Virus record (IMG/VR): IMGVR_UViG_3300037541_000705
Location: 1 to 54,159 of that record
Length of the DNA: 54,159 nucleotides
Reading direction: 5' to 3' (one strand)
Source of the DNA: a virus
In this document: positions 23,801-30,357 of the stretch, piece by piece
Layout of the letters: the number at the start of each line of letters is the position of its first letter
Position numbering within the stretch: position 1 is the first letter of the stretch
Notes under the pieces: model-generated
The model's database searches: none
Told to the model about the DNA's origin: nothing
What the model saw: only the letters and a program-made list of their open reading frames with translations
Position numbers and translations under genes: made by a program

Positions 23801-24921
23801 TGTCTTAAACCCGCAAATGTAGACTCAACAGGCACGCCAGAAGCCGTAGCAGTTGCAATAAAACCGTTAAGTTGATCCAACGAAACACCCGCCGCCGCCG
23901 CTACAGGTGCAACTCGTGAAATCTGCGATGCGTATTGGTCAACTGTGATTAAACCAGACTGTTGCACAGCCGTAAATTTATCCACCGTAGCAGCCGCTTG
24001 ATCCGCGCCTAAGCCGTATGCATTAAGTACTGAAATCGCCGCCTTAGATACTGTGGTTACATCCGAGAATCCACCAACAGATCCTTTTAGAGATGCATCT
24101 AAAATCTTGACAGTGTCAGCAGTTTTAGAGAATCCAGCCGATTGAACTTCATACGCAGCCCCTGCAAGCTGTGCTGTAGTAGCTTGGTTTGAGTTTTCCT
24201 TAGCAACATTAGCTAAAGCCTTAACCAATCCGTTAGCATCATCGCTGATTGTTGATAATTTCTTTCTGGCAGTATCTAGCTCTAAAAATGCTGCCTGTGC
24301 GCTACCTTTGATCTCGTTTAGCTTTCCTGCAAGCACTTGGAGCTGTGCGCTTGCATCTTGCATATTACCGATAAATGTACGAGTACCAACATTTGTCGCT
24401 GCAAACTCTTTGTTGATTTTCTCAACATTAACTTTGTTAATCGAGTTAGCAAAAGCCTCTGCTCTAGCCCTGTCAGCATCGCTAAAAGCAGTGTTTTGGA
24501 TCGCATTTAATTGCTGTTTTAGTCTGATTTGCTCCTCATAAATCTTGGCATTGCGAACAGCAATTTTGTCTTCAGTATTATTGCCATTGACATTGCCCTG
24601 AGTTAATCGCCTTTGAGCTACTGCGTCTTGTCTCTCAAGTTGTGCTAGTAATTTAGCGCCATTAGCCTCTTGCTTAGCTGCTACTTGGTTAGCACGATTT
24701 AGATCGTTAGCAGCGCTTTGAGCTTTCTTAGCTTCCAGCGCATCAACTTCTAGCTGTAGTTTTTTGAGCGATGCCTCAGCAATTTTTGCAGATTCTGCAC
24801 CACTTAAATTTAAAACGGGTGCTTTGATATTGCCGATCGCAGATTGCAGTAATTTGATGTCACCGATCGCCTTGTCGATGCCATCAAAACTAACTCTAAT
24901 TGCATAATTCTCATCAGCCAT
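20860..24921 (-). CDS. Tape measure protein, 1353 aa
   Basis: The largest gene of the window. The N-terminal 330 residues are helical and Ala-rich, a TP901-type tape-measure core follows (about 250-480, AKENSNQATTAQLAGAAYEVQSAG onward), then a hydrophobic region of several helices (about 505-690) and a very long charged coiled coil (about 790-1240) built of Lys/Glu/Ala/Gln. Such proteins set tail length, guide DNA ejection and may insert into the membrane. By the usual 0.15 nm per residue the tail would be near 200 nm (inference). It follows the G/GT chaperone genes, as in siphophages. ATG 24921 is used; a GTG at 24930 overlaps the chaperone stop. Confidence 0.9.
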   Translation of the reverse strand: MADENYAIRVSFDGIDKAIGDIKLLQSAIGNIKAPVLNLSGAESAKIAEASLKKLQLEVDALEAKKAQSAANDLNRANQVAAKQEANGAKLLAQLERQDAVAQRRLTQGNVNGNNTEDKIAVRNAKIYEEQIRLKQQLNAIQNTAFSDADRARAEAFANSINKVNVEKINKEFAATNVGTRTFIGNMQDASAQLQVLAGKLNEIKGSAQAAFLELDTARKKLSTISDDANGLVKALANVAKENSNQATTAQLAGAAYEVQSAGFSKTADTVKILDASLKGSVGGFSDVTTVSKAAISVLNAYGLGADQAAATVDKFTAVQQSGLITVDQYASQISRVAPVAAAAGVSLDQLNGFIATATASGVPVESTFAGLRQALASTIKPSADAAKEAERLGIKFDATALRTKGLNGILADVKNSGKATGDSFSKLFGSIEAVAAIQPAINNLGKLEANIRASGESAGLTQANFDKAKSTLVGFANEAQNALATLGEKINQTAIFNPLIGGARLLVTAFQSIPEPAQSLIAIIVGLGASFVGISAVITGLLAVTQPTIAAFASLKLAFAANTAVTGTYATVTGFAATANAFLAKEVTLAGIATAASSAKTVAATAITQTWTAAVALGSTQVTLLGVKTAAAAVIANASFAGFATAVAGVLSPLGLVALAVGSLVAAAKPLADAFNVSNSTKSVNELKDKLKELDAARGKIDTAPIVDDNSLGKQGGFVNPFNSRLSEQKEVIKFAEAQKEYDQIIGRSNQLLTEYGLNTLDAGDKARLGEKGIEEFTKKVAEQKENIDATIDSLKAQSAQAGDNPVLKKQLNNEIASFAQRKKLLDDRVAFLKESATKEVAAIAEVTDAQRKQAIALKETQNQDAEKSIKRSFDDGKAKRDRENADVIKAIEEKNALAKGELDRRQALETEALKEKQTLALQDKQRAFDDTQNAKKLQLEDALDAKKRANEEKLNALKQQFDDKQNALKEQRAEKQRKNDEAFAAQRAQRDKQASEALSGAKQLISNEGAIATAKPEDRAKIAAQIKEEDRIRAQAATQGQGGVQSQEQLVAQAKQLAQVSAIATGEEQKKVEFAIAELEKANKAKQLEIDKAEDAKRTEEKRASDKAFEAEQNAAKLAFDAEQNTAKLNFENTVLKPEKQKIEAELQASKLAFERGELAALKTQQAADERALKLQQTNEDLAAKKAADAELETIKLAQKEKELALDRAFEDQKIERERAFKESQRALDKASAIEIQQILGKSAQQIINALAVTKGASPLSGAVGVGKVPAFASGVTNFVGGAALVGERGAELVTLPRGSNVLPANQTKNVLNNSGGNKTYNVNVTTGSGNATEIALQIQREMQRAAALSM

Positions 24922-24922
24922 A

Positions 24923-25336
24923 TCAATCACCCGCTAATAATTCAATCGTCTCGTAATCGCAAATTTCAACTACCCAATTCGGTATTTTGCCTTCCTTAAA
25001 TAGCTTCGCAAATTTCTTAGCAAACCTAACGCTCATCTGCTTTTTGGCTTGCATTCTCCGCAATGCCTGCAATGATGGTGTCAAAGATCGGAAAGCTTTC
25101 TCACGGTCTTTAAAATCACCAGTAGCCAACGTATTTCGCGCCGCAATAACCTCTAGCTCAGCCGATCGCTGTAACTCTTGCTCATTGATATAAGCAAGAT
25201 GCGATCTGATTACGCTTATTCGTTGCTGTCCAAATCCATCTCTGAATTTTGGAGCAAAGCAACTTGATGTGAGTTTGAGGTAGATTTGATTCCACTCTTC
25301 TTCGATGTCTTTAACGGTACGGTTGGATCGTCTTCC
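24923..25336 (-). CDS. Tail assembly chaperone T-part, made by -1 frameshift
   Basis: This frame has no good start of its own: the first usable codon is TTG at 25129, yet it stays open and protein-like far upstream, past the end of the G gene (TVKDIEEEWNQIYLKL ... INEQELQRSAELEV ... AARNTLATGDF). Reading G to the slippery heptamer GGGAAAG (25342-25336) and slipping back one base joins it seamlessly. The fusion is 112 plus 137 residues (249 aa). In lambda-like phages G and G-T together coat the tape measure protein before tail tube assembly. Stop codon TGA at 24923-24925. Confidence 0.8.
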   Translation of the reverse strand, partial: GRRSNRTVKDIEEEWNQIYLKLTSSCFAPKFRDGFGQQRISVIRSHLAYINEQELQRSAELEVIAARNTLATGDFKDREKAFRSLTPSLQALRRMQAKKQMSVRFAKKFAKLFKEGKIPNWVVEICDYETIELLAGD

Positions 25337-25671
25337 TTTCCCTCCGTCACTGGTTCATCGAGTTGATAGCTTTCTGTAATGCCCTCACGTTCTGATACAA
25401 AGGTTAGCCATAAAGCCTCGACCAAAGGCATTGATTTATAAAGCTGCTTTGTAATATCTTCACGGCTTTGAGATATGCGAATACCTAGCCATGCAGATAC
25501 CTGAACGATTTTCCATTCAGTATTTGCGCTGGTTGAGCTAAGGTCGGTAGCGATCGCCTTATCGACTGCGATCGTTTCATTAACAGTTAGCTCTCCCAGC
25601 AAAGGGATTTCAACACCAAAAACGGTTTTAGATTTAAAGGTAGGCTTTTGCTCAATCTCAAAAATTAGCAT
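25216..25671 (-). CDS. Tail assembly chaperone G, 151 aa
   Basis: Located between the major tail protein and the tape measure gene, the classic position of the G/GT chaperones. The protein is soluble; its last 39 residues after the slippery site are low in structure. Codon 112 (AAG) is the second codon of the slippery heptamer GGGAAAG. Most ribosomes should stop at 25216 to give G; a minority shift to give G-T. Confidence 0.8.
   Translation of the reverse strand: MLIFEIEQKPTFKSKTVFGVEIPLLGELTVNETIAVDKAIATDLSSTSANTEWKIVQVSAWLGIRISQSREDITKQLYKSMPLVEALWLTFVSEREGITESYQLDEPVTEGKEDDPTVPLKTSKKSGIKSTSNSHQVALLQNSEMDLDSNE
25336..25342 (-). other. Programmed -1 ribosomal frameshift site GGGAAAG
   Basis: On the minus strand the heptamer reads G-GGA-AAG in the frame of the G gene, identical to the well-known lambda G/T slippery sequence. 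The distance from the start (336 bases, 112 codons) and the open -1 frame beyond it both fit. Confidence 0.85.
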
Positions 25672-25877
25672 ATTTGCAGATTTATATTTTGATGTGTATT
25701 AATGTCAGTTTTTGGGATTAATACAGTGGCAACCAAAACGCGATCGCCACTGTATAGATCCACTCTCGTATCTTGCATAAACTCTTCTTTCAGATAAAGC
25801 ATTTCGGCAATAAGCTGCTTGCCGTTTATGGTGCAGCTTATTGCGTAGGCTTTAGGAGAGATTAGATATTCATGCAT
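25665..25877 (-). CDS. Hypothetical protein between tail genes, 70 aa
   Basis: Beta-rich small protein (YAISCTINGKQLIAEMLYLKEEF ... DRVLVATVLIP) lying between the major tail protein and the chaperone G gene, overlapping both by a few bases. Possibly a tail accessory protein. No family recognised. Confidence 0.6.
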   Translation of the reverse strand: MHEYLISPKAYAISCTINGKQLIAEMLYLKEEFMQDTRVDLYSGDRVLVATVLIPKTDINTHQNINLQIC

Positions 25878-26656
25878 TAGGTGACAACAGCGGGATCTGT
25901 GAATACACTTCCGTTAGCTTTGAAAGGTAACGATTGCTTGCTAATCGCGCCAGCCTGTACGTCAATAGTCTGGTCTGTGCAATAGCAGATAGCACGGCGA
26001 ACCAGTCCTGAAGTGTAGCCAGTAGCAGGGGGAGGAGTAGTGACAACGACCCACATGTAACTCCCTGGAGTCGATATTACAGTTGTTCCATCGATCGCAG
26101 TAGCGCCGATCGTTAAGTTCGCAACAGTAGTTAGTCCAGCATCGATAGAACTAAAAGCCCCATCGCAGCTAAATTCACCCGCGCCGCTAACGATTTGACC
26201 TTGATCGAACAGGGTACTATCAAAGGTACGTAACTGCTCATCAGAAAGCGTTACTGTACCAGTAGCAGTGCTTCTTGCTCCAAGGGGAATAAAGTTAGAG
26301 CTAGTGCTGTTGATTGGGATCGCTAGATGGTTCGCATCGAGTGCAATTGAGCCAGTGGCAGTGTATGGACCGCTTCCTGTTGAAAGCGCCGTACTAACAG
26401 CAGTTGTAACCGTTGCGCTAACTACGTTTCCAGTCAGAGGATCGGTAAATGGCAAGCAAGTTCCAGCAGGGATTTTAATTGTTTGTCCAGAAGTTGCAAC
26501 GCTATAGGAAACAGCAACAGTAGTCGCGTTCTTAATAGCAGCCGTGGTAACGGTAATCGTAATGCGCTTAGGGTAATCGGTATCGCCTTTACCTAAAGGC
26601 ACGATCTCAACCTTAGCGCCATTACCCGTCTCAAATGTTGTAAGCTTTTCGCCCAT
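25877..26656 (-). CDS. Major tail (tube) protein candidate, 259 aa
   Basis: Beta-rich, Thr/Ser/Ala-rich protein immediately before the chaperone and tape measure genes, the standard position for the tail tube protein. The N-terminal half contains a repetitive beta module (VTTAAIKNATTVAVSYSVA ... IKIPAGTCLPFTDP) typical of add-on domains in tube proteins. The C-terminal half contains TFDSTLFDQGQIVSGAGEF and a cysteine pair ICYC. Assignment rests on position and composition. Confidence 0.6.
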   Translation of the reverse strand: MGEKLTTFETGNGAKVEIVPLGKGDTDYPKRITITVTTAAIKNATTVAVSYSVATSGQTIKIPAGTCLPFTDPLTGNVVSATVTTAVSTALSTGSGPYTATGSIALDANHLAIPINSTSSNFIPLGARSTATGTVTLSDEQLRTFDSTLFDQGQIVSGAGEFSCDGAFSSIDAGLTTVANLTIGATAIDGTTVISTPGSYMWVVVTTPPPATGYTSGLVRRAICYCTDQTIDVQAGAISKQSLPFKANGSVFTDPAVVT

Positions 26657-26709
26657 CTTTTTTATTATCTCGCGAGACTTTATCCCCTAGAATCGCATCA
26701 ATAAATGGC

Positions 26710-26751
26710 TATAATTTAGATTAGGCACTCAATAGGGACTCAATAGGGACT
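26710..26751 (+). promoter_or_regulatory. TATAAT box and tandem 11-bp repeat before the gene at 26752
   Basis: TATAAT at 26710-26715 is a perfect -10 box. ACTCAATAGGG is repeated exactly at 26727-26737 and 26738-26748, with a partial third ACT reaching the start codon. The repeat covers the likely transcription start and ribosome binding site, so it may be an operator or a translational control site. Confidence 0.55.
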
Positions 26752-26973
26752 ATGGCAAGCTTAGAGCCTAGCGTGATAGTAATCAAAATCAGAATTGGCT
26801 CTGCAAAGCTTGAGAAGCTACTTGAACTTATGCCAGATCACGAAAAAGATGGACAAAACACAACGCCGATCTATTGGGCTATAGATGAAGCCATCAGATC
26901 TGTTTTATCGCTCAAATCACAGCAAGAGCCGCGCCCGAATCATAGTAATCGAGATTATTTAAGGAGAGGTTAG
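26752..26973 (+). CDS. Hypothetical protein, 73 aa, possible RHH regulator
   Basis: A lone plus-strand gene among minus-strand tail genes. Its N-terminal strand (VIVIKIRIG) followed by two helices resembles a ribbon-helix-helix fold, though the match is weak. It has its own -10 box and the tandem 11-bp repeat. It could be an autoregulated repressor. Downstream, 26974-27072, two HIP1 sites form an imperfect hairpin and nothing else is seen. Confidence 0.5.
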   Translation: MASLEPSVIVIKIRIGSAKLEKLLELMPDHEKDGQNTTPIYWAIDEAIRSVLSLKSQQEPRPNHSNRDYLRRG

Positions 26974-27072
26974 CCAAATAAAAAAGCGATCGCCATCCAT
27001 TTAACACAGGACAGCGATCGCTACAACAAACTAACAAAGGAAGTAAACACGCCAAGCGAATCTACACGAAGA

Positions 27073-27354
27073 TTATCGCATATTTCTAAGCCTCTCAATC
27101 AAAAGCAAATTCCGAGCATTCTCAAATTTTACCCGTTCCATATTCGCATTAAAGGGCTTCGCTGTGGGTTTCTCAACAGGCTTTTGCTCTTGTACTGCGA
27201 TGATCTGTTGCTCGCCTTTGCCAGCTAAATGATCGAGGTTGTAGACTACGCCGCGCCATTCGATAAAGTTGGCTGGATAGTTAATCGGCTCGTTTGCGAT
27301 CGCAGGGGGGGATGGGATGGCAAAAAGTAGTAGGGGGAGTAGGTATTTTTTCAT
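27073..27354 (-). CDS. Exported small protein, 93 aa
   Basis: Clear signal peptide (MKKYLLPLLLFAIPSPPAIANE, cleavage probably after ANA-like AIA) followed by about 70 residues with a charged helical C-terminus. Similar small exported proteins can be outer spanin-like or envelope factors, but no lipobox is visible. The promoter region and first five codons appear again at 27494-27524 (see the duplication). Confidence 0.6.
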   Translation of the reverse strand: MKKYLLPLLLFAIPSPPAIANEPINYPANFIEWRGVVYNLDHLAGKGEQQIIAVQEQKPVEKPTAKPFNANMERVKFENARNLLLIERLRNMR

Positions 27355-27376
27355 GGGTTTATGATATATTTAATTT

Positions 27377-27451
27377 GCCAGTAGAGTGACACGGTTTCAT
27401 GACAGGCTCATAACCTGTAGACAGCAGTTGGTTCGACTCCCTGCAACTGGC
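27377..27451 (+). tRNA. tRNA-like gene, anticodon CAT (Met or Ile2), aberrant T arm
   Basis: The acceptor arms GCCAGT and ACTGGC pair. The D stem GTGA/TCAT closes a GG-containing loop. The anticodon stem ACAGG/CCTGT is perfect with loop CTCATAA, giving anticodon CAT. The T arm reads GCAG-TT-GG-TTCGACT-CC-CTGC, i.e. normal pairing but with a two-base bulge, so the molecule may be degenerate. CCA is not encoded; a T-run follows. It may act as elongator Met or, if lysidine-modified, as Ile2. Confidence 0.5.
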
Positions 27452-27463
27452 TTTTTTGTTTTA

Positions 27464-27491
27464 GTCGCGGGTTCGATTCCCGCCTCTCGTA
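27464..27491 (+). other. Orphan tRNA 3' half (T arm plus acceptor strand)
   Basis: GCGGG-TTCGATT-CCCGC is a perfect T arm, followed by CTCTCGT and a discriminator A. No matching 5' half precedes it; upstream is the T-run after the tRNA-Met-like gene. CTCTCG is complementary to CGAGAG at 27559-27564, the start of the next tRNA-like gene. It may be an attachment-site core (phages often carry tRNA 3' ends), a deletion remnant, or one part of a permuted tRNA. Confidence 0.55.
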
Positions 27492-27557
27492 GATATTTTT
27501 TCATTGTTTTATGATAAATTAATTAAGCAATGTTTTTTTAGATATTGCATACAATTA

Positions 27558-27655
27558 TCGAGAGTAGCGAAGTGGTATCGCAGCCGTACTGTAGGGTAAA
27601 ACCGACCAGTGTACATATTAGGCGGATGACGTAGGTTCGATTCCTACCTCTTGAA
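27558..27655 (+). tRNA. tRNA-like gene with replaced anticodon domain, 98 nt
   Basis: Acceptor TCGAGAG/CTCTTGA (one G-T pair), D arm GCG-AAGTGGTAT-CGC and T arm GTAGG-TTCGATT-CCTAC are all canonical, so this is clearly tRNA-derived. Between D and T arms are 49 bases (27582-27630) that do not form a normal 17-base anticodon arm; an ACTGTAG stretch resembles a Tyr anticodon loop but lacks its stem. Options are an intron-like insertion, a long variable arm with a damaged anticodon stem, or a tRNA-like RNA. The gene at 27656 begins directly at its end. Confidence 0.5.
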
Positions 27656-28066
27656 TTATGCATTTACTCCCTTAAAAGCACCAATCACAAATTGAAAATT
27701 ACTAGGCACAAACGGATGCGCCATCGGTACAGGGCGCAAAAGTCCAACACGCTTACCGCCCAAATCCAACTCACAGCGCACATTATTAAACGACGCAAAA
27801 TTAGCAGGTAAGCATTTGGGATCTTGAATCCAGATTTTGATCGGTGTTTCCTCTACACTAGCGCCGATCGTCTCAAGTAGTTGTGGATTGGTTTCACGTA
27901 CCGCCCATCCCTCTATCATCGTTGTATCGCTGTCAATCACAGGATTGCCTAGCGCGTTAACCGTGCCTGTATCTACGCTATTCCGTACCCAAAACGTGCA
28001 GTTAAATTGGTAACTACCATCGGTGTTTTTGGGCGCAAATGGGGGGATGAGGTTAGGGAGTGGCAT
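27656..28066 (-). CDS. Hypothetical structural (neck/tail) protein, 136 aa
   Basis: Beta-rich protein (MIEGWAVRETNPQLLETIG ... VRCELDLGGKRVGLLRPVP) in the minus-strand tail operon between the gp10-like gene and the major tail gene. A head-tail connector or tail terminator role is suggested by position only. It overlaps the upstream gene by 14 bp. Confidence 0.55.
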   Translation of the reverse strand: MPLPNLIPPFAPKNTDGSYQFNCTFWVRNSVDTGTVNALGNPVIDSDTTMIEGWAVRETNPQLLETIGASVEETPIKIWIQDPKCLPANFASFNNVRCELDLGGKRVGLLRPVPMAHPFVPSNFQFVIGAFKGVNA

Positions 28067-28247
28067 GATATCTCTCTTTCTTAAATCTTGGCGGCTCGTA
28101 GTTTTCGCACAAATTCTGATACCGTTCAGCAGGTGTTGTTAGGTGCGCTAATTCTGGAAAAGTTGAGGGATGACGACTCATAAATTTAGACTGAGTGTCT
28201 CGCAAATGATTGTAAAACTCTAACTGATCAGGTGTCATTTTACCCAT
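28053..28247 (-). CDS. Hypothetical protein, 64 aa
   Basis: Small, charged, helical protein (TPDQLEFYNHLRDTQSKFM ... ERYQNLCENYEPP). It sits between two likely neck genes, overlaps the downstream one and is 3 bp from the upstream one. No family recognised. Confidence 0.55.
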   Translation of the reverse strand: MGKMTPDQLEFYNHLRDTQSKFMSRHPSTFPELAHLTTPAERYQNLCENYEPPRFKKERYHATP

Positions 28248-28250
28248 ATG

Positions 28251-28667
28251 TTACTTACCCTTCAAATGCTTGCTTAACTCAATTTTAGCGCGTTCTTTCG
28301 TCTCTGGACTCATCCCCAAAAACCGCCTAGCCTCATTCGCGTATGCAAAGTACTTTTTAGCGTCTCCCACAACGCTGATCCGATAGCTCCGACCATCCAT
28401 GGATATTACGCTGATACCCTTACGCATTGCATCGGTACGTCTAAGGATAGTCAAGAATGCCCCGATCATCTTCTTATGGGCAATGTATTTACTAGAGAGT
28501 GTTTTCCATGCCGCGCCCGTATCAGGATCGCCACCTTCACGAATAATATTGTCTTGCAGCGCAACCACATGATCGGCGCTGACAGTCTTTATCACAGGCT
28601 CTATGTTTTGCAGCTTGGATAAGAGCTTAGCGGCGATCGGTGTTTGGGGTAGGGTGAATTTAAGCAT
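28251..28667 (-). CDS. Virion morphogenesis / gp10-like neck protein, 138 aa
   Basis: The order of a helical N-terminus, REGGDPDTGAAWKTLSSKYIAHKK, LRRTDAMRKGI, a strand-rich YRISVVGDAKKYFAYANEARRFLGMSPE end matches the phage virion morphogenesis family (Mu gpG, HK97 gp10-like), which help tail completion and head-tail joining. ATG 28667 is chosen since the longer frame from 28796 would cross the terminator at 28674-28714. Confidence 0.7.
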   Translation of the reverse strand: MLKFTLPQTPIAAKLLSKLQNIEPVIKTVSADHVVALQDNIIREGGDPDTGAAWKTLSSKYIAHKKMIGAFLTILRRTDAMRKGISVISMDGRSYRISVVGDAKKYFAYANEARRFLGMSPETKERAKIELSKHLKGK

Positions 28668-28673
28668 GATGGC

Positions 28674-28714
28674 AACAAAAAAGCGCTTACGGGTATTGTA
28701 AGCGCTTTTTTGTT
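28674..28714. terminator. Bidirectional terminator, 17-bp stem
   Basis: AACAAAAAAGCGCTTAC (28674-28690) pairs perfectly with GTAAGCGCTTTTTTGTT (28698-28714). It separates the small-gene cluster to the right from the tail operon to the left, which therefore needs its own promoter. Confidence 0.9.
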
Positions 28715-28728
28715 TTGGGGATTTAAGT

Positions 28729-28965
28729 TTAAAAGTCGGATGGCAAACCCCAAGCCGTAAAAGAGGGACTAAAATCACGATCGCCAGTACTGACAATTTC
28801 TCTACGGATTTTTCTAGTTGCGGATAAATGCTCTAATGCATTAAGAACATTGCTAACCGTGACTGTAGTTGATGTAACTTGATTGCGACACTCATCAACA
28901 ATCTCGCTTAATTCTTGCGCTCCGCAAGCGACAAATAAATCTAAAATAGCTTCTTGAATAGTCAT
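28729..28965 (-). CDS. Hypothetical winged-helix-like protein, 78 aa
   Basis: Helical pattern ILDLFVACGAQELSEIVDECRN ... TVSNVLNALEHLSATRKIRREI with a two-strand end resembles a winged-helix DNA-binding domain. It is the last gene of the 30251-28729 small-gene transcript. Probable regulator, but family not identified. Confidence 0.5.
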   Translation of the reverse strand: MTIQEAILDLFVACGAQELSEIVDECRNQVTSTTVTVSNVLNALEHLSATRKIRREIVSTGDRDFSPSFTAWGLPSDF

Positions 28966-29024
28966 CGTGTTACTTTCCTTTGTTAGTTAATCCATGAGAG
29001 GGGCGCTACTCCCTCTCGTTTGCG

Positions 29025-29315
29025 CTATTTAGCTTTGCGAGCCGTTGTCATTTCGCCACCTGCGATAAGTGGCTGTGCATTCTGCACCTCATCAAAATAG
29101 CTGATGCAGTCGCCATCTTCAAAGTCTACAGTCACAGCCACAATCTCTGTGAAGTAGAACTCAAAGCCATCTGCTTGGCTGCCTGAGTACTCAAAGTTTT
29201 TTACATTAGGAGCTAAACTTTTAGCCAGTGCGATCGCCGCTTTCTTGTCAGCTAGATCGGGATGAGTCTCTGAGTCCCATGCGTGGGCGAAATAGCAGTT
29301 AATTTGTGTTTGCAT
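29025..29315 (-). CDS. Hypothetical protein, 96 aa
   Basis: Acidic alpha/beta protein starting MQTQINCYFAHAWDSE. No recognised family. Part of the minus-strand run of small accessory genes from 30251 to 28729. A strong AGGAG ribosome binding site lies before the ATG. Confidence 0.55.
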   Translation of the reverse strand: MQTQINCYFAHAWDSETHPDLADKKAAIALAKSLAPNVKNFEYSGSQADGFEFYFTEIVAVTVDFEDGDCISYFDEVQNAQPLIAGGEMTTARKAK

Positions 29316-29321
29316 TGTCGT

Positions 29322-29591
29322 TTACTCCTTTGTTTTTGACTTGTAATTATGCACTTCCTTATACTTCTCAGGATGTGCCAACCTGTATCGTAAATCATAC
29401 TCAGCTTGAGTCATGGGCTTATCGCCTATTGTTTGACCTCCACGTTTGCGATCGCTGTCGGTCATGGTGACTGTTTTCCCTTCAGGAGTGAGACAGCCAC
29501 GCCTACAGCGATATTGTCGCGCCCCTGATGGTTTTTCACCGTTAAAGCACATCGGTTTATGGCAGTAGGGGCAGTCTGGACGGTTACTCAT
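29322..29591 (-). CDS. Zinc-ribbon protein, paralogue of the gene at 14016
   Basis: CPYC (residues 7-10) and YRCRRGC (about 27-33) form a zinc ribbon of the kind seen in phage and transposase accessory proteins. The downstream IGDKPMTQAEYDLRYRLAHPEK aligns with the C-terminus of the protein encoded at 14016. A related ribbon ends the 2H phosphoesterase at 1233. It overlaps the next gene by 8 bp. Confidence 0.65.
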   Translation of the reverse strand: MSNRPDCPYCHKPMCFNGEKPSGARQYRCRRGCLTPEGKTVTMTDSDRKRGGQTIGDKPMTQAEYDLRYRLAHPEKYKEVHNYKSKTKE

Positions 29592-29811
29592 GGTTTAGCA
29601 ACTCCTTTAACTCGCTTACTGTTTCCAATGCGTGCCAAATACCTTCAGACTGCCATGAGTACTCATAGCCATCATCAGTCATGCGTACAGATAAAATGTC
29701 GTCTTCCCACAAATCAAAAATGTACTCTTCGCCGATCTTGCCATCAACCTTATCAGGGTATAGCTCGGCATAGCGTTGTAGGAACGCTTGGATCATGAAT
29801 AATTTTTGCAT
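29584..29811 (-). CDS. Hypothetical protein, 75 aa
   Basis: Acidic protein with strands around IFDLWEDDILSVRMTDDGYEYSW and a helical C-terminus. No family recognised. Overlaps the zinc-ribbon gene by 8 bp, so probably co-translated with it. Confidence 0.55.
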   Translation of the reverse strand: MQKLFMIQAFLQRYAELYPDKVDGKIGEEYIFDLWEDDILSVRMTDDGYEYSWQSEGIWHALETVSELKELLNHE

Positions 29812-29876
29812 CGTCGTTACCTTTGTGAATGTTGATTGAGAGAGGGGCGGTTAAGCCCCTATGATGTGTGTGGTGT

Positions 29877-30251
29877 TTAAGAAACTTTTGAAGCCATTCT
29901 CGCTCTAGTCTGCGCCGCTGCGATTTTATTCCTTGCTTTTCTCGCTTTTTCGCCTCTTGATTTTTCGATCTGCTTTTCCATTTTTTCTCTACCAATCATT
30001 CGCAGGGACTCACGAACCATTGGGCATTGTGTTTTTGCCCATGTCGTCTCTTTGACTCTCAAAGGTTCTACACCTGACGCATACTCATCATAAGAGTTGT
30101 ATTCTCTAATTTCAGTAATTCTTCGGCGATATCCATCTCTTGCAGAATCGCGGTTATCCTCTTCAGCCATAATCCACATTTTGAAAAATTCAAAATTATC
30201 AGAACCAAGGAATACTGATCCGTTGTTTAACATTGCTACTGTGTAAGTCAT
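29877..30251 (-). CDS. Hypothetical protein, 124 aa
   Basis: The N-terminal part is alpha/beta; the C-terminal 40 residues are strongly basic (KMEKQIEKSRGEKARKARNKIAAAQTRARMA), which suggests nucleic-acid binding. First gene after the promoter at 30294-30323. Confidence 0.55.
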   Translation of the reverse strand: MTYTVAMLNNGSVFLGSDNFEFFKMWIMAEEDNRDSARDGYRRRITEIREYNSYDEYASGVEPLRVKETTWAKTQCPMVRESLRMIGREKMEKQIEKSRGEKARKARNKIAAAQTRARMASKVS

Positions 30252-30293
30252 TGCCTTGTCGCTCCTTTGTTGCTTTGTTTTCTTGATGTAATC

Positions 30294-30323
30294 AATATAA
30301 CATCACTAAACGAAAGGTGTCAA
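30294..30323 (-). promoter_or_regulatory. Sigma70 promoter for the small-gene cluster
   Basis: On the minus strand TTGACA (30323-30318) and TATATT (30299-30294) are separated by 18 bp (17 if TTATAT is used). It directs transcription of 30251 down to the terminator at 28714. Confidence 0.7.
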
Positions 30324-30357
30324 TAGGGTAAGCAAACTATTTACATTTCGTTACAAA

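Larger units (their letters stand above)
27342..27524. repeat. Duplicated gene start flanking a tRNA cassette
   Basis: The sequence around 27342-27372 (start codon region and upstream of the exported-protein gene) recurs imperfectly at 27494-27524: both read TATTTTTTCAT...TTATGATA-A/T-ATT...AATT on the plus strand. On the minus strand both give ATG followed by codons for MKKYL. The tRNA-Met-like gene and the orphan tRNA 3' half lie exactly between the copies, as if inserted by a duplication event. Confidence 0.55.

Noticed and set aside
24923-25129. Independent 68-aa gene starting at TTG 25129
   Set aside because: The frame continues upstream with protein-like sequence and joins G at the slippery site GGGAAAG, so it is the T part of a frameshift fusion.
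28251-28796. Longer start (28796) for the gp10-like protein
   Set aside because: It would cross a strong bidirectional terminator; ATG 28667 gives the usual family N-terminus.
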